A program made the position numbers and the translations under genes. From Sarcocystis neurona (lineage: Eukaryota; Apicomplexa; Conoidasida; Eucoccidiorida; Sarcocystidae), in assembly GCA_000727475.1 (NCBI GenBank), contig KL647326.1, positions 458,440 through 522,439 of the forward strand: 64,000 nt of DNA, given 5' to 3'. Positions 57,901 through 64,000 of the stretch are shown here, in pieces; the stretch's first letter is position 1, and the number at the start of each line of letters is the position of its first letter. A model generated the notes under the pieces. The model saw only the letters and a program-made list of their open reading frames with translations, searched no databases and had not been told where the DNA came from.

Positions 57901-60900
57901 AGAACCTTGTAGACGCAGCTGTCCATATAAATATAGTTGTACATGTAGATGTATATATAGAGGTCTCCTCCGTCTTCTTCTTTGTGTACAATTTAATAGA
58001 TGTGCGCATCGTCATTTTCCGTCTGTCTGCCCCGGGTACCTGGTTCGCATGCAGTGCCACTCTTTATCTTTTGCCGGCGTCGGTGGGTTCGCCGTGGGCC
58101 CCTGTGATTTTCTAAACGGGTGCAGAGAAAGCAGCAGAATCGACGTCCTCTTTTGCCCGTCTCCCCTGTGTGCGCCTCTTCCGCGGCGAACCCCGTGGTC
58201 CGTCCTCGTGTAGTCTTCAAGGACGCTTCATCGAAGAAGGGAGGTCACTTGCATGCGGTTGTTCGCTGTGTCTGTCTGTGTCTCGGTCTTATCGTCTCCC
58301 ATTTTGTCCTCCTCGGGCGTTCCTTTTGCTTGGCCGTTTCTCTTTTTTCTCTCCGTTTGTGACTGCGTGGCGGGGCAGCACCGGCAGCAGCAGCGCAGCA
58401 GGAGACGGCACACTTGCCAGCAGGGGGTGGCCTGTGCCGTCTCCCCCTTCCCCTCCCGTGTACATACAAGTGAAGGTGTGTGGAGACTTTTTTTGTCTTC
58501 TCTCGATTTCCTGTCTTTCGCTTCTGCGTCTGCCCCGGCGCGAGTCGCCTCAATTTCGACTCCCTCTCATGGGGCGGCGTTTTGGTCGCTTCTCTGTGCG
58601 CAGGGCCACGCGCTTGGTGAAGTCGCAGCAGAGCGCAGGGAAGGAGTACGTCTGCGTCATCCGTTTTCACTCCAAGCCCGAGAGCAAAGCGAAGATTGCG
58701 CGAGTATGTGATCGACGTCGATTTTTCGGGAAAGGACCATCTTCTCCCGGTCACTGTTTCCCCGTCGTTTTGTCAAACCAGACTCTCCTCCCCCTACACG
58801 TGTTCGCATGCGTACACTTCTATTCAGTCTGCATATACACATGTATACGTAAGACGCGTATATGCATAGATATAGGTGTTTTTTGCTTTGTAAGGGGCTG
58901 TATATGCTGTGTAGCGTATTCAAAGCGCGCACATATATATATATATATATATGTTTTATATACAAAGTGCTTGCGTAGATAACGTGGGGGGCTGGGGGGT
59001 GTATATATATATGGTCCCGCTGTACAGACGCGGCACGTCCTGTGTACGTAGAGGCACACCTTCATAAATACGTATATATATGTATGGTAGGTATGTCCCC
59101 TCGGGGTATGTGTGTGTATACGTGTGTTTTTTGTTCAGAGGGTATGTACGTGTACGTGTCGACACCTGCATGCGCAGGCCCGCGTATCTCTGTTTGTCGT
59201 ACGTGTTAGAAGTTTTTCTCTACGATTGGACGTCTGCCTGTGTATCTTACACTCATCTGTGCGAGTGCCCGTCCCTACATATACATACGTATATACGTGT
59301 AGATGTAGGTGGACAGATAGATATGTAGGTGTAGGTATATGTATGATGTGTGGACGTGCACTGGTGTATGTTGGTCGATTTCGAGGGATGCGTGGTCACC
59401 TGGTACCTGCTGCGCTGCTCGTTGCTGCTGAAAATGAGATGCAGTCTACTCTGCAGGCGTGTCGCGAGTTTCTGCGGAGAGAGAAGATGGGTATAAGTAT
59501 GTGTGGGAGAACGGATCAACTTCGACTCTACTGCAGCAGCTTCATCTCTGCTGCGCGCCTGCTACTACTTATGGGGGAGGGTGCTGTGTTGGCGTATCCT
59601 GCGACCCGGCGTGTAGGGCTGCGGTGCTACTGCTGCTGTGCTGCGGAGCTGCTGCTGCGGAGGTGCTGCCGCTGCTGTGCTGCGGAGGTGCTGCGCTGCG
59701 GAGCTGCTGCTGCGGTGGTGCTGTGACGGGGAGTGTTGCTCGACCTCTTTTGCTACTGTGGAGATTGCCCGTCTTCGTGCGCTGCACTTGCTGTTGCTCT
59801 TGCTCCTGTCGCCGCTGCGCCTGCCGCTTTAACTCTTACTGCTGCTGCCTGTCGTGGTGCGGCAGCTGCTGCCGCTGTTGCTGCTGTTGCACATCTGGTG
59901 GTGCTGCTGCCGGTGTTTCCACGGCTGCTGCTCTCATCCGCGTCTGTTTGTTGCCCCTGCTGCTGCCGCCGCTCTTACCGGTACCGCTGTTACGCACCTT
60001 TTATTGCTGTTGCTGCTGCTGCTTCTAATGTTGCTGCTGCCTCTAATACTGCTGCTGCTGCTAATACTGCTGCTGCCGCTGCGGTTTCTATTGCTGCTGC
60101 TAGTACTCACCTGCTGCAGCTGCAGTGTGTCTGTGGTTCCTGCTGCCGTTCGTATTGGGCTGCTAGTGTCACTCATCTGCTGCTTGCGTCACTTTCTCTG
60201 TTGCTGGTGCTACAGGCGCTGGAAACGCTGACGGGCGCCCTGTTTCAGCGACCGCCCGTTGTTGCTGCTGTGAAGCGGCAGCTCCGCATTAGGTGATACG
60301 GCTTTCATTTCTCTCCTCTCTTTGTTTCGCTGCTGCTCTCTTCCTCCCACGTACCTCGTCTTTCATCATCGTTTCTCTGTAAGTTGTTTTTCTCCGTATT
60401 TATTTCCCTCCCCCACGTCCGCCTGCCCGCCCCTCGCCTCGCCTCCTCGTCTTCCCGTTTGTTGCTGCTGCTTCTGCTCCTTCTGCTGCCGGTCAAATGC
60501 CAGCTGTCTTCTCCTTCTCTGCCTTCACGGCTCACTCCTACGCTGCTGCTGCCGCAGTCAGTCCCCGGGGGTTTCCTGCTGCTGCTGCTGCTCGAGTTTA
60601 GCCGGTGCGTCGACCGCTGCTGCTCCTCCTCCTCTTCCTCCTGAAGCCAGTGGTTTGTCTGCTGCCGCTGTGCTGCAGATTTGTTCCTGCCTTTGGTGCT
60701 GGGGGGGTGCTGTAGCCGCCGGTTCTGTCGCGTGTCTGCTGCTGTGTGCGTCTGCTGCTGCGTACGTCTCTCTTTTCTGTTGCACGTACCCCCCAAGCAC
60801 CTTCTGCAACTGCTGCTGCTGCTGACGCCGTCGCCGCGTCTTTCTGCTGCAACACTCTCACACAGACAAGTCTTCGTACGTCTTGCTGCGGCTCACGCGC

Positions 60901-63491
60901 AGCAGCTCCTCTCTCTTCCTCTGTTGTCCTCCCCTACGCTGCTGTAGCGCCTGCGTGCCTGTTCAAGCGCGGTGCATTTGCTGCCCAGCGCAAAATTTAC
61001 CTCCTGGGGCGAGGGACTTCGTCTTGTTTCCGCTGCTGAGATATTTTAATGGGTATTGCATCAGGCTCTACCTCTGTCTTACGCGCGTCTTTTGCTTCCT
61101 TCCTCTACGGTATATCGACACCGCGGCAGCTCCCTGCTGTCTGTGCGAGCTTCATTCATCGCAGGGGGAGGGCTCAACTCTCTGCTGCTTATATACCTGC
61201 ACATCCATATATATATATGTACTTACATATATATGCGTCTCGTATATATGTATATATGCATGTGTAGTAGCGTACATACTTAATCATATGTACCTATGTG
61301 CATACCATATAGATATATATAGTAACACCCATTTTATATATACATACATAGCCATGTAGATATATATATATATATACAGTAACAGCATGCATATATTTGT
61401 ACGTATATGTATATGTATAGTGACACCCATTAGATTTATATAGAGAAAGAGGGAGAGAGATAGATAGGTAGACAGATAGATAGATGTTTGTACGTACTTG
61501 TATATGTATAGTAACACCCATTACGTAGGTATATATATATATGAGAGATAGATATGTAGATATTTCTACGTCTTGTAGGACTCTGTTCGCTGTGGCGTGA
61601 TGCAGCAGAAGTGGCTCGTTGATGTGCTGCGCTCAGCGGCTCGGTGGAAGTGCGGAAGTCGGTCCTCTGCCCTCCTTCTCCGTATCTGTTGCGTATTCCA
61701 TACCTGTGTCGCTGTACATGTGTGTGTAGACACTACATCTGTACGTACATGGATACTCATTAGTATATACGTATATATATGTATGCAGACACATACATAT
61801 GTAGGTGGATTTTCATTTATATATATGTGAGCATATTTTTATTCTCCGTCTCTTCTTGCATGCAGCAGGACTCGCTGTATCAGACGCCTGTAGACCTCTA
61901 CAACCACTGGTGTCTAGACAGCCAGCCACATGTATCCACGCACACACACACACACACATACGTATATATATACACATGTGTATACGTCTGAATCTCTTCT
62001 TCCCGTCTGTGTGTATTTGTGCAGCAGGATTCAGGAGGATTCGAATGTGTACCTAGTTTTGGAACTGTGTGTGTCCTGCAGATATTTCTAGACCTGTGTA
62101 TGTGTAGCCAGCCTCATACATACACGTATACATATACAGACAGTTATATATGTATGTGTAGGTATATTTGTACTCTTCTCCCTTGTACGTTGAGCAGAAT
62201 TCCTACGTGTATGTGTGTGTCTGCGTATTTCTCTCCTCGGCGTCTGCCTCCGCAAGTGTCTCTGCGTGGCTGCAAGCACCTCGCGTGTTTGGGAGCGCAC
62301 ACTCTGTCGACATTCCCTGCTGCTGCGGTGGGTGAAGAAGGATCCCCATCGTTTTTCCTCTTTTTCGTCTCTGCTTTTCTGTCGAGAATTCTGCCTTTCC
62401 TTTTATTACTCGCTGCTTCCCACTCCCTTGCGTCTGCCCACCGCATGTCCGTCTCACGTCTTCTGTCCCTGTCTCAGCCAGCAGGTGGGATGGGTAGGCG
62501 CCTATCTGCGTATCTCTTTCGGTTCGTCTCTGTGCGTACACACACATATGTATGTATATGTATGTATGTATATGTATGTATGTATATGTATGTATGTTTG
62601 TATATGTATGTATGTATATGTATGTATGTTTGTATATGTATGTATGTATATGTATGTATGTATGTGTGTGTATGGATGTATGTATATGTATGCATGTATA
62701 TGTATGTATGGATGTATATGGATGTGTATGTATATGTATGTATATGTGTATGTATGTATATGTATATGTATGTATATGTATATGTATGTATATGTATGTA
62801 TGTATACGTATGTATATGTATATATATGTATTTGTATGTATATGTATGTGTATTTATGTATGTATGTATGTATACGTATGTATATGTATGTATATGTATT
62901 TGTGTATGTATATCTCTTCCTGTGCGTCTGTATGTGCGAGTGGCTGTATGAGATTCTTCTCTCTCTCACTCTCCTCCGTACGTATATCTCTGCGTGTGTG
63001 AGGTGTCCCGCTTTTCCCTCCAACCGCCCCCCCGCGCCGCAGGACGGTGTACGAGACGCGACTGCTGGAGTACGACGAGGAGAGGCAGCTGGCGGTGTTT
63101 ACAGCGCGGTGCGAGGCCGGGACATACATGCGAACGTTCTGCGTCCATGCAGGGCTGCTGCTGGGCTGCGGGGCACACATGCAAGAGCTGCGGCGGATCA
63201 AAAGCGGCAACTTGGGCGAGAACAGCGCGCTGCTGTCCACGTTACACGACGTCCTTGACGCGATGTTTGTCTACGACAGCACCAGGGAAGAGACGTACCT
63301 TCGTCGCGTCATTTTTCCTATGGAGTTGCTGCTCTCTTCCTTCCCAAGAATTGTCGTCAAAGACAGCTGCGTCAACGCGCTGTGCTACGGGGCGCGCCTG
63401 ATGGTGCCCGGGGTGCTCCGCTTCGAGTCGGCTATCGAAGTCAACCAGGAGGTGGTGCTCATGACTACCAAGGGTGAAGCCATTGCGCTGG
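54987..63491 (+). CDS. CBF5: CBF5/dyskerin H/ACA snoRNP pseudouridine synthase (3' end outside window)
   Basis: Catalytic subunit of H/ACA snoRNPs, converting rRNA uridines to pseudouridine in the nucleolus. Exons: 54987-55259, 56028-56269, 58604-58703, 60216-60292 and 63043-63491. Donors are GT and acceptors AG, and all phases agree (0, 2, 0, 2, then 1 at the open end). The N-terminus is Ala/Glu/Lys/Gln-rich, then [10 protein letters not shown]. Exon 2 has the dyskerin-like [37 protein letters not shown] and the TruB catalytic loop [16 protein letters not shown] (Asp near residue 159). Exon 3 is [20 protein letters not shown], exon 4 [20 protein letters not shown], exon 5 [24 protein letters not shown] and the PUA-domain segment [19 protein letters not shown] up to [10 protein letters not shown]. 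About 380 codons are present against 483-514 in yeast and human. The rest of PUA and the basic tail should follow after the GTAAGT donor at 63492. The start was chosen as the first Met of the frame continuous with the conserved block. Confidence 0.97.
56721..56779. repeat. (TG)n microsatellite in CBF5 intron 2
   Basis: Nearly pure TG dinucleotide repeat with a few TACG interruptions, inside the 2.3 kb intron 56270-58603. Confidence 0.9.
57557..57925. repeat. Direct repeat of about 130-150 bp, 239 bp apart, in CBF5 intron 2
   Basis: CTTCCCACG, then CACCTGCCTGCATGCACATG and, after AT filler, CCTTGTAGACGC occur at 57557-57700 and again at 57796-57925. The copies differ by point changes and by AT-tract length. 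Confidence 0.8.
62541..62920. repeat. (TATG)n/(TA) array in CBF5 intron 4
   Basis: About 380 bases of TATG repeats mixed with TATATG steps, 120 bases before the acceptor of exon 5. It opens long Tyr/Val/Cys/Met frames in one direction and Tyr/Ile/His/Thr frames in the other; these are not genes. Confidence 0.95.
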
Positions 63492-64000
63492 GTAAGTCAT
63501 AAGGAAGCAACAGAGAGGAAGGGGAGGGCAGGGGGAAACGACGAAGAGGGAAGGAAGGCGAAGAAAAGAGAAGGGGCGGGGAGACGACCGGGGAAAGCAG
63601 AGAGGAAGAGAGGAAGGCAGGGGGAAAACAGAACAGCAGCGGGCTCTGCAGAGATAGGGACAAGCACCGAAAAGCGAACACAGAAGAGAAAGAGAAGGAA
63701 AGGGACCGGCAGAGGGAAGACAAGGAAGGGAGAGAAAAAAAAAAGGGGAAGAAAAGGGACAGAGAGAGACGAGGAGGAGACACCGAGACGGAAGAAAAGA
63801 GAGGGGGAGACGCGCGCGTTATTTTCCAAGTGGAAGTTTGAGAGCGGAGAGACGAGACAGGAGACAGAGAGAGACACAGAAAGTGAGACGGCCTGAGAGG
63901 AGGACTGAGAAAGGGAACACTAACGAGAAAGGGAAAAAGAAGAAGACAAAGGAAGGGACAGGGCTGCTGCTGGCTGAGACAAATGAAGGGGACACGGCTG
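63492..64000. other. Start of a CBF5 intron, purine-rich
   Basis: Begins with the donor GTAAGT at 63492 and is almost purely GA-rich to about 63960. The frames over it read Arg/Lys/Glu or, on the other strand, Leu/Ser/Phe. The remaining CBF5 exons lie beyond the window. Confidence 0.75.

Noticed and set aside
62215..63258. 347-codon Tyr/Val/Cys/Met frame
   Set aside because: A translation of the (TATG)n array; it overlaps CBF5 exon 5 in another phase.
1..64000. tRNA, rRNA or transposable-element coding sequences
   Set aside because: I looked for cloverleaf-like conserved boxes, rRNA core words and transposase or reverse transcriptase motifs and saw none that I could support by eye.

Overview
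The window looks like coccidian apicomplexan nuclear DNA, most probably Eimeria. Three features point there. CAG/CTG trinucleotide tracts run on both strands and are read through into proteins as poly-Gln, poly-Ala or poly-Ser. Long (AT)n, (ATAC)n and (TATG)n arrays and very frequent GCATGC words fill the non-coding DNA. Genes are split into many short exons separated by kilobase introns with GT-AG borders. The species cannot be fixed by eye, and I see no bacterial, organellar or viral genes. Because CAG/CTG tracts keep all frames open, most long open frames here are artefacts. I relied on conserved protein motifs plus agreement of splice phase between successive exons.

Three conserved genes can be rebuilt. 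(1) Minus strand, 19880 down to about 14076: the NEMF/Rqc2/Tae2 (NFACT) factor of ribosome-associated quality control, in three visible exons. (2) Minus strand, 46266 down to 28821: leucine carboxyl methyltransferase 1 (LCMT1/PPM1), the PP2A methylating enzyme. It is complete in 12 exons whose lengths sum to 1821 nt (606 codons plus stop) over 17.4 kb. (3) Plus strand, 54987 to 63491 and continuing past the window: the H/ACA pseudouridine synthase CBF5/dyskerin, five exons seen. These are housekeeping genes of translation surveillance, phosphatase control and rRNA modification. I see no sign that they form a functional cluster.

A fourth phase-consistent chain of eight minus-strand exons runs from 11527 to 1226. 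It encodes about 838 residues of Gln-rich, acidic, coiled-coil-like protein that I do not recognise. It may be its own gene or the 3' part of the NEMF gene; the junction falls in a 2.5 kb stretch containing a 754-base assembly gap. Weaker exon candidates lie at 24920-25141 (minus), 26746-27494 (plus) and 52913-53259 (minus).

Layout: 1-1225 non-coding; 1226-11527 unknown gene; 11528-14075 unresolved linker with gap; 14076-19880 NEMF; 19881-28820 mostly CTG-rich and AT-rich DNA with two weak candidates; 28821-46266 LCMT1, mostly intron, with a second gap at 40493-40760; 46267-54986 repeat-rich DNA with one candidate exon; 54987-64000 CBF5. Notable non-gene signals are a dispersed palindrome GTGTACGTACAC, several minisatellites, CTG-sense blocks running into 3' splice sites (in three introns paired with CAG-sense blocks at the donor end), and an assembly gap flanked by the same sequence on both sides.
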